Position numbers and translations under genes: made by a program
Assembly (NCBI GenBank): GCA_049322755.1
Contig: JBMOQX010000037.1
Location: 62,001-126,000, forward strand
DNA: 64,000 nt
Source: DATIUV01 sp049322755
GTDB taxonomy: Bacteria > Pseudomonadota > Gammaproteobacteria > Burkholderiales > UBA6910
Reading direction: 5' to 3'
Shown: positions 34,769 to 44,437 of the stretch, in pieces
Position numbering within the stretch: the stretch's first letter is position 1
Layout: each line of letters starts with the position of its first letter
The notes under the pieces: model-generated
What the model was told of the DNA's origin: nothing
Database searches by the model: none
Seen by the model: only the letters and a program-made list of their open reading frames with translations

Positions 34769-36342
34769 CGCGCCCCACCGTGATCGACCTGGTGGCGGCG
34801 GCGACGCGCCCCGAGCCGCCGGACCCGCCGGCGACGCGCCCGACGATCGACTGGATCGAGGGCGAGCTGCCGCAGATCGTCGATGCGGCCGAGGCGGCGC
34901 TGATCGCCGGCGGCGAGTCGATCTACCAGCGCGCCGGGCAGCTCGTGCGGGTGGTGCGCCGCGAGGCCCACACCGCGCGCACGTTCCGCCGCGCGGCCGG
35001 CGCCCTCGGGCTGGTGCCCGTGGACACCGCGAGCCTGGTGGAGACGCTCACGCGCCTCGCCGACTGGCGGCGGTGGGACCGGCGCAGCGACGCGTGGCGA
35101 CCCGCGAACTGCCCCGACCGGGTGGCGCAGACGTATCTGTCGCGCGTCGGCCTGTGGCGCGTGCGGCCGCTGTGGGCCGCGGTCGACGCGCCGACGCTGC
35201 GCCCCGACGGGTCGCTGCTCCAGCGCCCGGGCTACGACGACGCGACCGGCATCCTGTACGCGCCGTCGGTAACGTATCCCGGGATCCCCGATCGCCCCAC
35301 CCGCGCCCAGGCCGAGGCGGCGCTGGAGCAGCTGCAGGAGGTCGTGGCGGACATGCCGTTCGTCGACCGGGTCGACCGCGCGGTGGCGGTGGCGATGATG
35401 ATGACGGGCGTCATCCGGCGCAGCCTGCCCGCGGCGCCGCTGGGGGCCATCACCGCACCCGTGATGGCGGCCGGCAAGACGCTGCTCGCGGATGCGATCG
35501 CGATCGTCGCCACCGGCGTGAGCGCCTCGGCGATGGCGCACCCGGCCACCGAGGAGGAAGCGGCGAAGCTCGTGCTGGCGCTGCTCGCCGAGGGCGAGGC
35601 GGTGGTGCTGCTCGACAACATTGAGCGGCCGCTCGACGGCGCGTGGCTGTGCGCGGTGCTGACGAGCGAGTCGTTCGCCGCGCGCCGGCTGGGCAGCAAC
35701 ACGCTCGCCCACGTGCCCACCAGCACGCTGTGGCTCGCCACGGGCAACGCGCTACTGCTGCGCGGCGACCTGCGCACCCGGGCGCTGCTCTGCCGACTCG
35801 ATCCACGGTGCGAGCGCCCCGAGCAGCGGGAGTTCGCCGGCGACCTGCGCGTCGAGGTGGCGCGGCGCCGGCCCGAGCTGGTGGCGGCGGCGCTCACGGT
35901 GATGCGCGCGTTCCTCGCGGCCGGCGAGCGGCCGTCCGCCCACGTGCGGCCGTGGGGGCGGTTCGAGTCGTGGTCGGACCGGGTCCGCGCCCCGCTGGTG
36001 TGGCTCGGCGAGGCGGACCCGTGCGCGTCCATCGCCCAGCTGGAGGCCGAGGACCCCGACCGGGCGCGGCACGTCGCGATCCTGCGCGCGTGGCACGACG
36101 CGTTCGCCGGCGAGCGCGTCACCGTGCGCGACGTGATCGACCGGGGGGTCCACGACCCGGCGCTGCGGGAGGCGCTGGAGCTGGTCGCACGGGACCGGAG
36201 CGGCCAGCTCGATGCGCTCCGGCTGGGCCGGTGGCTCCGCCAGGTGCAGGGCCGCATCGTCGCCGGCGCCGAGTTCCAGCGTGACGGCGCCCGCCAGGGC
36301 GTGGCGCTCTGGTCCGTGCGCGGGACGCCCCACGAGGGGTGA
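34765..36342 (+). CDS. P-loop replication protein (helicase-like)
   Basis: The 525-residue protein carries a Walker A-like motif (APVMAAGKTLLADAIA) near residue 235, a Walker B-like VVLLDNIERPL near residue 285 and LWLATGNALLL, resembling sensor 1 of AAA+ proteins. Such proteins follow primases in satellites and plasmids and unwind the origin. It lacks recognisable capsid or conjugation features. It begins in a four-base overlap with the primase and is followed at once by the 26-bp inverted repeat. The helicase role is inferred from context and P-loop only. Confidence 0.75.
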   Translation: MTRPTVIDLVAAATRPEPPDPPATRPTIDWIEGELPQIVDAAEAALIAGGESIYQRAGQLVRVVRREAHTARTFRRAAGALGLVPVDTASLVETLTRLADWRRWDRRSDAWRPANCPDRVAQTYLSRVGLWRVRPLWAAVDAPTLRPDGSLLQRPGYDDATGILYAPSVTYPGIPDRPTRAQAEAALEQLQEVVADMPFVDRVDRAVAVAMMMTGVIRRSLPAAPLGAITAPVMAAGKTLLADAIAIVATGVSASAMAHPATEEEAAKLVLALLAEGEAVVLLDNIERPLDGAWLCAVLTSESFAARRLGSNTLAHVPTSTLWLATGNALLLRGDLRTRALLCRLDPRCERPEQREFAGDLRVEVARRRPELVAAALTVMRAFLAAGERPSAHVRPWGRFESWSDRVRAPLVWLGEADPCASIAQLEAEDPDRARHVAILRAWHDAFAGERVTVRDVIDRGVHDPALREALELVARDRSGQLDALRLGRWLRQVQGRIVAGAEFQRDGARQGVALWSVRGTPHEG

Positions 36343-36343
36343 C

Positions 36344-36675
36344 ATGGTGGGGTACGTGGGGTACGTGGGGTTCCTGATCGCTGTTCGAGAAGAAATGAGA
36401 AAAAAGGAGAGGAGTAGGGATAGACCCCACGTACCCCACGTACCCCACCGCCGGCGCCCCGGCCCGGGGTCGCGCCCGGCCGGCCCTCGGACCGGTGACG
36501 AGGCGAAAAGTCCAACGGATTCAACGTTCCGTGAGAGGAAACCGCCGGCCGGCGAGCGTCCCGGGCCGCCGAGCGGGTCCTTCCCGTCCATCGATCGACG
36601 CGGAGCGAAAGACCGCAAATACGCTCTAGTTACAGGATTTTCTAAAGGTTCCTTACTGGGTCAGAGGTTTCTTCT
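36344..36675 (+). other. Candidate origin region with 26-bp inverted repeat
   Basis: Two perfect 26-bp arms (36346-36371 and 36424-36449) flank a 52-base, purine-rich loop. Each arm is built from three GGGG (or CCCC) blocks separated by TACGT, so GGGGTACGTG occurs as short direct repeats as well. The region follows the replication genes by two bases. A frame from ATG 36344 through 36685 reads YVGYVGF in the left arm and PHVPHVPH in the right, but I do not regard it as a proven gene. The rest up to 36675 shows nothing recognisable. Confidence 0.6.
36346..36449. repeat. Perfect 26-bp inverted repeat
   Basis: Left arm 36346-36371, right arm 36424-36449, no mismatches, spacer 52 bases. Each arm contains TACGTGGGG-type direct repeats. 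Confidence 0.95.
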
Positions 36676-37287
36676 ATGCGTGTGAATCGGGGCCAGCTGT
36701 CGGCGCTGCTCGGCGTCAGCGGGACGGCGGTCACGAAATGGCTCCGGATCGGGCTCCCGATCGCGCGGCCCGGCGCGAGAGGGCGAGCCGCGGAATATGA
36801 CCTTGGCGCGGTCCTCGCCTGGCTACGCCAGACAGGCGCAGGGCAGACGATCCGCGGCGGCGCGGTCCCGATTGACCTCGACGACGTCGAACGGCGCGCC
36901 GGCCTGCAGAAGCGCGCCGCGACTGCGCCGGCGACTGCGCCGCCAGCCGACTGGCCGGCGTTCGGGCGCGCGCTGTCCGCTCTCGTCGAGGCCGCCATCG
37001 TCCCGGCCGGCGTCGCCGCGCTGCGCGCCGGACTGTCCGGCGATCGCCTGGTTGACGCGATGGTCGGCATCGGCTGGTTCCTGTCGGAGCTCGAGTTCGC
37101 CGCCGGCGAGCTCGGCCACGATGAAAACCAGATCCTGCTCGCCGGCGCCTGCTGCGACCTGGTTGGCCGCCTGGCCTGCCCCTGGGGCCCCGACGATTTC
37201 GCCGCGGCGCGCGCCGAGCTGCTGCGCCGGATCCGGCAGGCCTCCGCAGTGCACACGTCTGCGTCCGATGAGCAGCCCGGCGCCTGA
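36676..37287 (+). CDS. Nu1-like small terminase subunit / HTH protein
   Basis: The 203-residue protein begins with a winged HTH (VNRGQLSALLGVSGTAVTKW, then LPIARPGARGRAAEYDLGAVLAWL) that closely follows the pattern of phage lambda Nu1, the small terminase subunit recognising cos DNA. The remainder is helical and not clearly Nu1-like. In phage-inducible islands a dedicated TerS redirects helper packaging to the island. An alternative is a plain transcription regulator. It overlaps the next gene by 20 bases. Confidence 0.7.
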   Translation: MRVNRGQLSALLGVSGTAVTKWLRIGLPIARPGARGRAAEYDLGAVLAWLRQTGAGQTIRGGAVPIDLDDVERRAGLQKRAATAPATAPPADWPAFGRALSALVEAAIVPAGVAALRAGLSGDRLVDAMVGIGWFLSELEFAAGELGHDENQILLAGACCDLVGRLACPWGPDDFAAARAELLRRIRQASAVHTSASDEQPGA

Positions 37288-37780
37288 GCACTCACCCGGT
37301 GTGCCGCTCGCCGAGGCCCACGCGTGTGCGCTGGAGGCACGCCTCGCGGACGTGCTCGCCGGCGTGCAGGCCCTGGTCGCCGCCGGCGCGCGCGATGAGG
37401 ACCTCTCCGCCAGCATCGAGGCCCTCGCCATCGCCTTGCCGGGTCCTCATGACGACATCGTCATCGCGGCGGCCTGGCTGCTCCGCATTCCGGCGGCCGA
37501 TCTCGCTGCGTTCCTGCGCAGCCGCTGGGGGCCTGACGACCCCGCCCAGGTGCGCAGCCGGTTCGCCATTCTGCGCGACGGCCACGCCCGCCGCGCCGCG
37601 GCAGCCCGGCGCGCCCGCGCGCCGGCGACGCAGCCCGACGCGCTGCGCCGGCGCGTTGCGGACCTGCTCGCATCGGGCCGCGCGAAAAGCCGGGCGCAGG
37701 CCTTCGGCATTCTTGGGCGCGAGCTCGGCAAGGCGCCAGCCTACCTGCAAAAGCGCGCGCGCCTGGACATAACGCGATAG
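37268..37780 (+). CDS. Hypothetical protein of island 1
   Basis: A 170-residue alanine- and arginine-rich helical protein. The second half is basic (RDGHARRAAAARRARAPA) and ends in a possible nucleic-acid-binding helix region (LLASGRAKSRAQAFGILGRE). No domain recognised. It overlaps the Nu1-like gene, so the two are probably made together. Confidence 0.6.
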   Translation: MSSPAPEHSPGVPLAEAHACALEARLADVLAGVQALVAAGARDEDLSASIEALAIALPGPHDDIVIAAAWLLRIPAADLAAFLRSRWGPDDPAQVRSRFAILRDGHARRAAAARRARAPATQPDALRRRVADLLASGRAKSRAQAFGILGRELGKAPAYLQKRARLDITR

Positions 37781-37910
37781 GTCTATACCGATCGCGTTGT
37801 GTCCCCTACCGCCATCGCGCGCCTCTGCCTACGATGCCAACAGGTCGGGCGCTGGTGCCCGCAAACCGGAGAAAAAAACCACGACGAAATCGACCAACGT
37901 TCTGCGCCAG

Positions 37911-38474
37911 ATGCTGGACAGCGTCGCCGGCGTGGCGCGCGATGCGCGCGCGCGGGTCGCGGAAATCGACGACGAGCTCGCCACGCTCCGCGCGCAGCGC
38001 GAGAAAATCGAGTACGCGATGCCGCACATCGACGACCTGGTCGCGTGGGTCGGGCGCAACATCGATCGCCACCGCGACCACTACGTCAAGCGCGCAATGG
38101 GCTACCTGCATCCGGCGCTGGCACAAAGCCGCGGCTGGAGCGCGTTCGACGATCCCGAGATGTGGCGCAACGGCTTCGCCGCCTTCCGCCTGGATACAAC
38201 CATCGCCGTGGTGCACGGCTACGCATCCCCGACGGATCGCGATCAGTCGCTCAGTGCCCCCATCGACGCGGCCGCCCTCGTGGCCCTGCTGGCCGAACCG
38301 CTCAAGGCCGGCGCGCGCGACTTTCTGTTGCGGCTGCTGCCCGAAACGGAGCGCGGCGTGCGCCGCGCCGAGCGCGACGCCGAACTCGCGCGCCTCGATG
38401 AGCAGCTCGCCGCGTTGGCGCGCGAGCGCCAGGACATCCTGGAGGAGCTCCAGAAGGCCGTGAGCCTGCCGTAG
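37911..38474 (+). CDS. Coiled-coil hypothetical protein
   Basis: The 187-residue protein has coiled-coil segments at both ends (ARVAEIDDELATLRAQREKI and LARLDEQLAALARERQDILE) around a central region with VAWVGRNIDRHRDHYVKRA. No family recognised. The start is uncertain: ATG 37911 has no clear ribosome site, TTG 37797 opens a longer frame, and a GGAG at 37868 is correctly spaced from an in-frame ACG at 37881 that may mark the natural start. Confidence 0.6.
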   Translation: MLDSVAGVARDARARVAEIDDELATLRAQREKIEYAMPHIDDLVAWVGRNIDRHRDHYVKRAMGYLHPALAQSRGWSAFDDPEMWRNGFAAFRLDTTIAVVHGYASPTDRDQSLSAPIDAAALVALLAEPLKAGARDFLLRLLPETERGVRRAERDAELARLDEQLAALARERQDILEELQKAVSLP

Positions 38475-38494
38475 CACCCCTTAGGGAGCGATCG

Positions 38495-39166
38495 ATGCGA
38501 ATCACCCATGAATACCTGAAGACGAACGCCAACGGCAAGACGTGGAGCGAGGCGGCCCAATACTGGCGCAGTCTCGCCGAGGGCTTCCAGCCTGGATCAC
38601 GCCAGCATGAATACCGCCTGCGGATGGCTGCGGCCTACGAGGAGCTCGCCGCCGACAGCGACCAGGGCCGGGCGGCGCAAATCATTGAGAAACCCGGTGC
38701 CGGTAAATTACCGTCACCGGCGGGCGACCGCCGCGACATCGTCGCTGATGCCGCCGGCATGTCCGGCAGCGCGATCGACGACCTCAGGAGCGATTCCGGG
38801 CCGTCCTCGGAGCCATCCGCGCCGGAAGGCCCCGCGCCGGCACCGAAGGCGAACCTCTACCAGTTGGCTGCGCGCCGGGCCGTGGAGGTACGCCAGGGCA
38901 AATCCCGTGTCGCGCCGCGCCCCGATCGCGCGCGCGTTGCGCCTCGCCCCGTCATCACCGTGACGCGCGGCGGCGGCGGCGGCTTCGCCGGCGCTGCATG
39001 GGTCGCCGCCGGCTGGAAAGTCGTCGGGCGCATCGAAGACCACCGGGGCCCCGGCGCGCTGGTGCAGGCGCCCGCGTCGGGGACGTACTACAAGCTCTTC
39101 GGCAACCGCCTGTCGGCTCTCGACCAGCGGCGCGTGCGCGAGGCGCTGCTGAACGGCAAGGCGTGA
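38495..39166 (+). CDS. Hypothetical protein of island 1
   Basis: A 223-residue protein with a helical N-terminal third (YLKTNANGKTWSEAAQYWRS), a disordered proline/serine-rich middle, and a C-terminal part with a glycine run (VTRGGGGGFAGAAWVAAGWK) and GTYYKLFGNRLSALDQRRVRE. No domain recognised. It is followed within one base by the next small gene. Confidence 0.6.
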   Translation: MRITHEYLKTNANGKTWSEAAQYWRSLAEGFQPGSRQHEYRLRMAAAYEELAADSDQGRAAQIIEKPGAGKLPSPAGDRRDIVADAAGMSGSAIDDLRSDSGPSSEPSAPEGPAPAPKANLYQLAARRAVEVRQGKSRVAPRPDRARVAPRPVITVTRGGGGGFAGAAWVAAGWKVVGRIEDHRGPGALVQAPASGTYYKLFGNRLSALDQRRVREALLNGKA

Positions 39167-39418
39167 GTGATGGACATCGTTGAATTGATCCTACAGTACA
39201 GCGTCCTGCGCGCCGAGGCGCGCGCGGAGCTGGAGAAAACCCTCGGCGCCGGCCAGGCGCAGGAGTTCGAAATCGACTGCTATCTCGAGGCGCGCGGGTT
39301 CGGTGACGCCGAGCTGGACAACTGGGAGCTGTCGCAGATGCTGAAGCTGCTGGAGAACGACCGGGCCGACCGGCGCGGCACGGCCCGCGCCGAGCCCAGA
39401 CAGGAGGCATCCTGTTGA
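39167..39418 (+). CDS. Small acidic hypothetical protein
   Basis: An 83-residue protein (ATG 39170 is an alternative start) with the helical stretch LILQYSVLRAEARAELEKTL and an acidic centre. It lies between two coupled genes of island 1. No family recognised. Confidence 0.5.
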   Translation: MMDIVELILQYSVLRAEARAELEKTLGAGQAQEFEIDCYLEARGFGDAELDNWELSQMLKLLENDRADRRGTARAEPRQEASC

Positions 39419-39672
39419 AATATACAGTAGAGCATTACGCCCCGATGTGGCCCGGCCTCCTGACGAGCGTCATCGCGCAGGCGGCGACGCTCGCCGAGGC
39501 GCGCGCCGTCGTTCGGGACCTGCTCCGCCTGAAGAGACTGCCGGCGCAGCGGCGATGGAGCGGGGAAAGATATGTCGAGGCGTATTCGTCCCTTCCGCCT
39601 TCCGCCGCCGGTGCGCAGCACTGCGGAGGCCTCGGCATCCTGGAGGCCGGCGGGCCGGACGCCGCCGGCTGA
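39415..39672 (+). CDS. Small hypothetical protein
   Basis: An 85-residue ORF with TTG start overlapping the previous stop. The start reads KYTVEHYAPMWPGLLTSVIA and continues with TLAEARAVVRDLLRLKRLP, which looks like a short alpha/beta domain. No family recognised. Confidence 0.45.
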   Translation: MKYTVEHYAPMWPGLLTSVIAQAATLAEARAVVRDLLRLKRLPAQRRWSGERYVEAYSSLPPSAAGAQHCGGLGILEAGGPDAAG

Positions 39673-39936
39673 CCCCACGAGCAAGAGTCTGCGCAATCGC
39701 CGCGGCGCAGTCCTCCGATGCCCCGGCGGCTCGTCCTGCGGTCCGCCGACGCGCAGAAGCGCCAGCTGCTCGCAGCGGTGGGCTTCGTTGCGCCGCAGTG
39801 GCTCACCGGATGAGCCAGGCGAGCGGTCACGCCGGCGTCGGCCCCGGCGGCGCAGTCTCCAGCCCCGCGCTCAACTCCCCGATGCGACGGCGGGCGCGCA
39901 GGCGAATCTCGGCGAGGTAGCCCCGCGGGTGCGCGG
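39673..39936 (+). other. Interval with two tiny coupled ORFs
   Basis: Two plus-strand frames, 39718-39813 (31 codons, PRRLVLRSADAQKRQLLAAV) and 39810-39920 (36 codons), overlap by ATGA. They may be very small genes or chance frames. Nothing else is visible. Confidence 0.25.
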
Positions 39937-40239
39937 CTACGCCGCTACGGGCTCGATGCGCGCGTAGCGCTTCGGGTGTCTTGCGAGTTCCCACAGATCG
40001 AGGGCTTCCTGCATCCTCAGCCAGCTCTCCGGCGTGGTGCTGGTGAGCCGCCCCACGCGCAGCGCCATGTCGGGCGACATCGCGCGCTTCTCCAGCAGCA
40101 GCTCCGAGACGGTCAACCGGGACACGCCCAGTCGGCGCGCCAGCTCGGTCTGGGTCATACCCAGCGCCGGCAGCACGTCTTCCCTCAGCACCTCGCCGGG
40201 GTGGGTGGGCTTGCGCCTCGCGTCGCGCAGCGTCTTCAT
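39937..40239 (-). CDS. higA: HigA-type antitoxin
   Basis: The 100-residue XRE-family protein begins KPTHPGEVLREDVLPALGMT and contains the helix-turn-helix TQTELARRLGVSRLTVSELL, the hallmark of HigA/VapI antitoxins. It directly follows the toxin gene (toxin first, as in higBA loci) with a one-base overlap. It neutralises HigB and should repress the promoter at 40547-40575. It lies at the right end of island 1, where it would stabilise the element. Confidence 0.92.
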   Translation of the reverse strand: MKTLRDARRKPTHPGEVLREDVLPALGMTQTELARRLGVSRLTVSELLLEKRAMSPDMALRVGRLTSTTPESWLRMQEALDLWELARHPKRYARIEPVAA

Positions 40240-40517
40240 CAGTGGTAGTCCTCCAGGTTCACGTCGATCGCGTCGCCGTCCGCGAAGCCGAAGGTGATCC
40301 GCAGATTTCCCGACACCGAGACGGCATAGGTGCCCTTGCGGCTGCCCTTGAGCCCATGAAACCCGAAACCCGGCAGGTTCATGTCCTCGGGCCTGGCGGC
40401 GGCCTCCAGGCGATCCAGCAGCCGCCGGATGCGGTCGGCTTGCCTGGCGTCGATGCCGCTGCGGTCGCTTTCGGAGAAGAACTTCCGCAGCCCCTTGTGG
40501 CGGAAGCTTCGAATCAC
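40239..40517 (-). CDS. higB: HigB-type mRNA interferase toxin
   Basis: The 92-residue RelE-superfamily protein (IRSFRHKGLRKFFSES, LPGFGFHGLKGSRKGTYAVSVSGNLRITF) matches the HigB family that cuts mRNA on the ribosome. The gene precedes higA. It is the first gene of a two-gene operon read away from the island's right end. Confidence 0.92.
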   Translation of the reverse strand: MIRSFRHKGLRKFFSESDRSGIDARQADRIRRLLDRLEAAARPEDMNLPGFGFHGLKGSRKGTYAVSVSGNLRITFGFADGDAIDVNLEDYH

Positions 40518-40546
40518 TGCCGGCCCGCAGCCGTCAACATGGTCAG

Positions 40547-40575
40547 ACTGTAATGGATAGCATTACAAAGGTCAA
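40547..40575 (-). promoter_or_regulatory. higBA promoter and operator
   Basis: Minus-strand TTGACC (40575-40570) and TACAGT (40552-40547) are 17 bases apart. The palindrome TGTAATGGATAGCATTACA (40549-40567; 7-bp arms) fills the space between them, a fitting operator for HigA autoregulation. Confidence 0.68.
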
Positions 40576-40690
40576 CATCCCGGCGAATTTCTGACTCTCC
40601 CCTCTGTGGCAGATGTATCTTGGTTTTCGTGCAGGGTCAAAAATTCGGGTGTTGCATGCCATGTTGCAGCCTGCCGTAACTACTTTGTTT

Positions 40691-40737
40691 TTATTGCGCT
40701 TCTGGTAAGTTGCCCATGCAGACGAGCAGAATGCGCA

Positions 40738-40738
<1 letters not shown>
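40691..40738 (-). pseudogene. Native 5' stub of the tyrosine phosphatase gene
   Basis: Fifteen codons (MRILLVCMGN then LPEAQ and a stop) start in ATGA overlap with the uvrB stop. The first ten match the phosphatase N-terminus at 31495. The gene was therefore the second gene of a uvrB operon before island 1 split it; codons after the attachment core are element sequence. Confidence 0.85.
40709..40723. repeat. attR core of island 1
   Basis: Direct copy of the 15-bp GTTGCCCATGCAGAC at 31460-31474. Confidence 0.85.
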
Positions 40739-42795
<2,057 letters not shown>

Positions 42796-42986
42796 CGGCT
42801 GGGGGACTGCTGAAGGCAAGACGGATCGGCCGGGAAACGGCAATTTTCCCATACTTGGCGCCGGGACTGCCACGCCGCCTTCGTCCGCAGGCCTGGTCAC
42901 GATACAATGCGCGCTGGTTCCGGCGGCCGCCGCGCGCGGTCGCCGGTTGGTTCGATCCGCGCCCTTTTCTCTCTCTGCCCGTGCCC

Positions 42987-44192
42987 ATGACCTCCTCTGC
43001 CCTGTCCAGCGTCCAGATGGCGCCCCGCGACCCGATCCTGGGTCTCAACGAACTGTTCAACGCCGACACCAACCCTAAGAAGGTCAACCTCGGCGTCGGC
43101 GTCTACTGCGACGACAATGGCAAGGTGCCCTTGCTGGAGTGCGTCCGCCGCGCCGAGCAGCAGCTGGTCGAGCAGGCGACGCCCCGCGGCTACCTGCCCA
43201 TCGACGGGCTCCCCGCCTACGACAAGGCCGTGCAACGGCTGCTGCTGGGCACGGACCATCCCGCGCTCAAGGACGGCCGCGTCGTCACCGTGCAGTCGCT
43301 GGGGGGAACCGGCGGCCTCAAGGTGGGCGCGGATTTCCTGCGCCGGCTGCTGCCCCAGGCGCAGGTCTGGATCAGCGACCCCAGCTGGGAGAACCATCGG
43401 GCGCTGTTCGAGAACGCCGGATTCACGGTCAACGCCTATCCCTACTACCACGCGCCCACCCACGGGCTGGATTTCGCCGGCATGATGAAAAGCCTGGGAG
43501 CGATGCCGGCGGGCTCGGTCGTCGTGCTGCACGCCTGCTGCCACAACCCGACGGGGGTCGACCTCGGCGCAAGCCAGTGGCAGGAAGTCGCGTCGGCGGT
43601 CATCCGCGGTGGCCTGATTCCCTTCCTGGACATCGCCTACCAGGGCTTCGGCGAGGACCTCGACGCCGACGCGGCGGCCGTGCGCATGTTCGCGAACCTG
43701 GGAGTCCCGGTGTTCGTGTCGAGCTCGTTTTCGAAGTCGTTCTCCCTGTACGGCGAGCGCGCCGGCGCCCTCAGCATCGTTGCCGGCGACCGCGACGAAG
43801 CCGGCCGGGTTCTGAGCCAGGTGAAGCGCCTGGTGCGCACCAATTACTCCAATCCGCCGATCCACGGCGGCAAGGTCGTCGAGACCGTGCTGGCCTCGCC
43901 GGATCTGCGCGGCCTATGGGAAATGGAACTGGGTCAGATGCGCGACCGCATCCGCACCATGCGCGGCCTGCTGGTGGACAAGATCGAGGCCCAGGTGCCG
44001 GGGGCGGACTTCGGCTTCGTCAAGGCCCAGCGCGGCATGTTTTCCTATTCCGGCCTCACCAAGGAGCAGGTGCTGCGCCTGCGGGAGGAATTCGGCATCT
44101 ACGCCATCGACACCGGCCGCATCTGCGTGGCCGCATTGAACTCGCGCAACATCGACTACGTCGCCGACGCCGTCGCCAGGGTCATCCGCTGA
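42987..44192 (+). CDS. Aspartate/aromatic aminotransferase (class I)
   Basis: This PLP enzyme of the AspC/TyrB subgroup exchanges amino groups between aspartate or aromatic amino acids and 2-oxoglutarate. The 401-residue protein has VNLGVGVYCDDNGKVPLL, SDPSWENHRALFENAGF, HACCHNPTGVDL (asparagine binding the PLP), FLDIAYQGFG, the PLP lysine in SSSFSKSFSLYGERAGAL and RTNYSNPPIHGG. Start ATG 42987 gives the family length. Which amino acid it prefers cannot be read from sequence. Confidence 0.92.
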   Translation: MTSSALSSVQMAPRDPILGLNELFNADTNPKKVNLGVGVYCDDNGKVPLLECVRRAEQQLVEQATPRGYLPIDGLPAYDKAVQRLLLGTDHPALKDGRVVTVQSLGGTGGLKVGADFLRRLLPQAQVWISDPSWENHRALFENAGFTVNAYPYYHAPTHGLDFAGMMKSLGAMPAGSVVVLHACCHNPTGVDLGASQWQEVASAVIRGGLIPFLDIAYQGFGEDLDADAAAVRMFANLGVPVFVSSSFSKSFSLYGERAGALSIVAGDRDEAGRVLSQVKRLVRTNYSNPPIHGGKVVETVLASPDLRGLWEMELGQMRDRIRTMRGLLVDKIEAQVPGADFGFVKAQRGMFSYSGLTKEQVLRLREEFGIYAIDTGRICVAALNSRNIDYVADAVARVIR

Positions 44193-44321
44193 CCCGCGTT
44201 CAGTAGCCACGCCAGCGATCCACGAGTTCCGGCTCGGGCAGGAACAGGACGTTCGAAGGGGGCATCGCGTCACCCATTGCAACAAGCCCGAAAATGATCC
44301 CGCGTCCCGGAGCGTCCAGCG

Positions 44322-44350
44322 TTGACCGGACTGACGTCAAACCTTAGAAT
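44322..44350 (+). promoter_or_regulatory. tRNA-Asn promoter
   Basis: TTGACC (44322-44327) and TAGAAT (44345-44350) are separated by 17 bases; the start would lie near 44357, just before the tRNA. Confidence 0.75.
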
Positions 44351-44360
44351 TGCGCCCTCT

Positions 44361-44436
44361 TCCCCGATAGCTCAGTCGGTAGAGCGACGGACTGTTAATC
44401 CGCAGGTCCCTGGTTCGAGCCCAGGTCGGGGAGCCA
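44361..44436 (+). tRNA. tRNA-Asn (GTT)
   Basis: A 76-nt cloverleaf with acceptor arms TCCCCGA and TCGGGGA, CCA end, T-loop GTTCGAGCC and anticodon GTT. Its 3' part is the attachment site of island 2; the 49-bp copy at 59020-59068 lacks the 5' half. Confidence 0.97.
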
Positions 44437-44437
44437 C
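44389..44437. repeat. attL of island 2 (tRNA-Asn 3' end)
   Basis: A 49-bp segment from the anticodon stem through CCA plus one base is repeated identically and in direct orientation at 59020-59068. Confidence 0.95.

Larger units (their letters stand above)
31460..40723. mobile_element. Island 1: phage-satellite-like integrated element
   Basis: A 9.25-kb element is bounded by 15-bp direct repeats inside a tyrosine phosphatase gene. It encodes, from the left, a P4-type integrase, an unknown protein, an AlpA-type HTH, a zinc-finger/Toprim primase, a P-loop replication protein, a 26-bp inverted repeat, a Nu1-like small terminase subunit, several unknown small proteins and HigBA. There are no capsid, tail or conjugation genes. 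The combination of integrase, AlpA, primase, helicase-like protein and TerS suggests a phage-inducible chromosomal island or P4-like satellite. The GC content looks higher than the flanks. Confidence 0.85.

Noticed and set aside
36346..36449. Transposon terminal inverted repeats
   Set aside because: The arms are only 52 bases apart with no transposase between them, and no target duplication is seen.
36344..36685. Plus-strand frame reading YVGYVGF and PHVPHVPH
   Set aside because: The residues simply translate the two arms of the inverted repeat; no ribosome site or conserved domain supports it.
44200..44277. 25-codon minus-strand ORF between the aminotransferase and tRNA-Asn
   Set aside because: Too short, with no ribosome site or known match.
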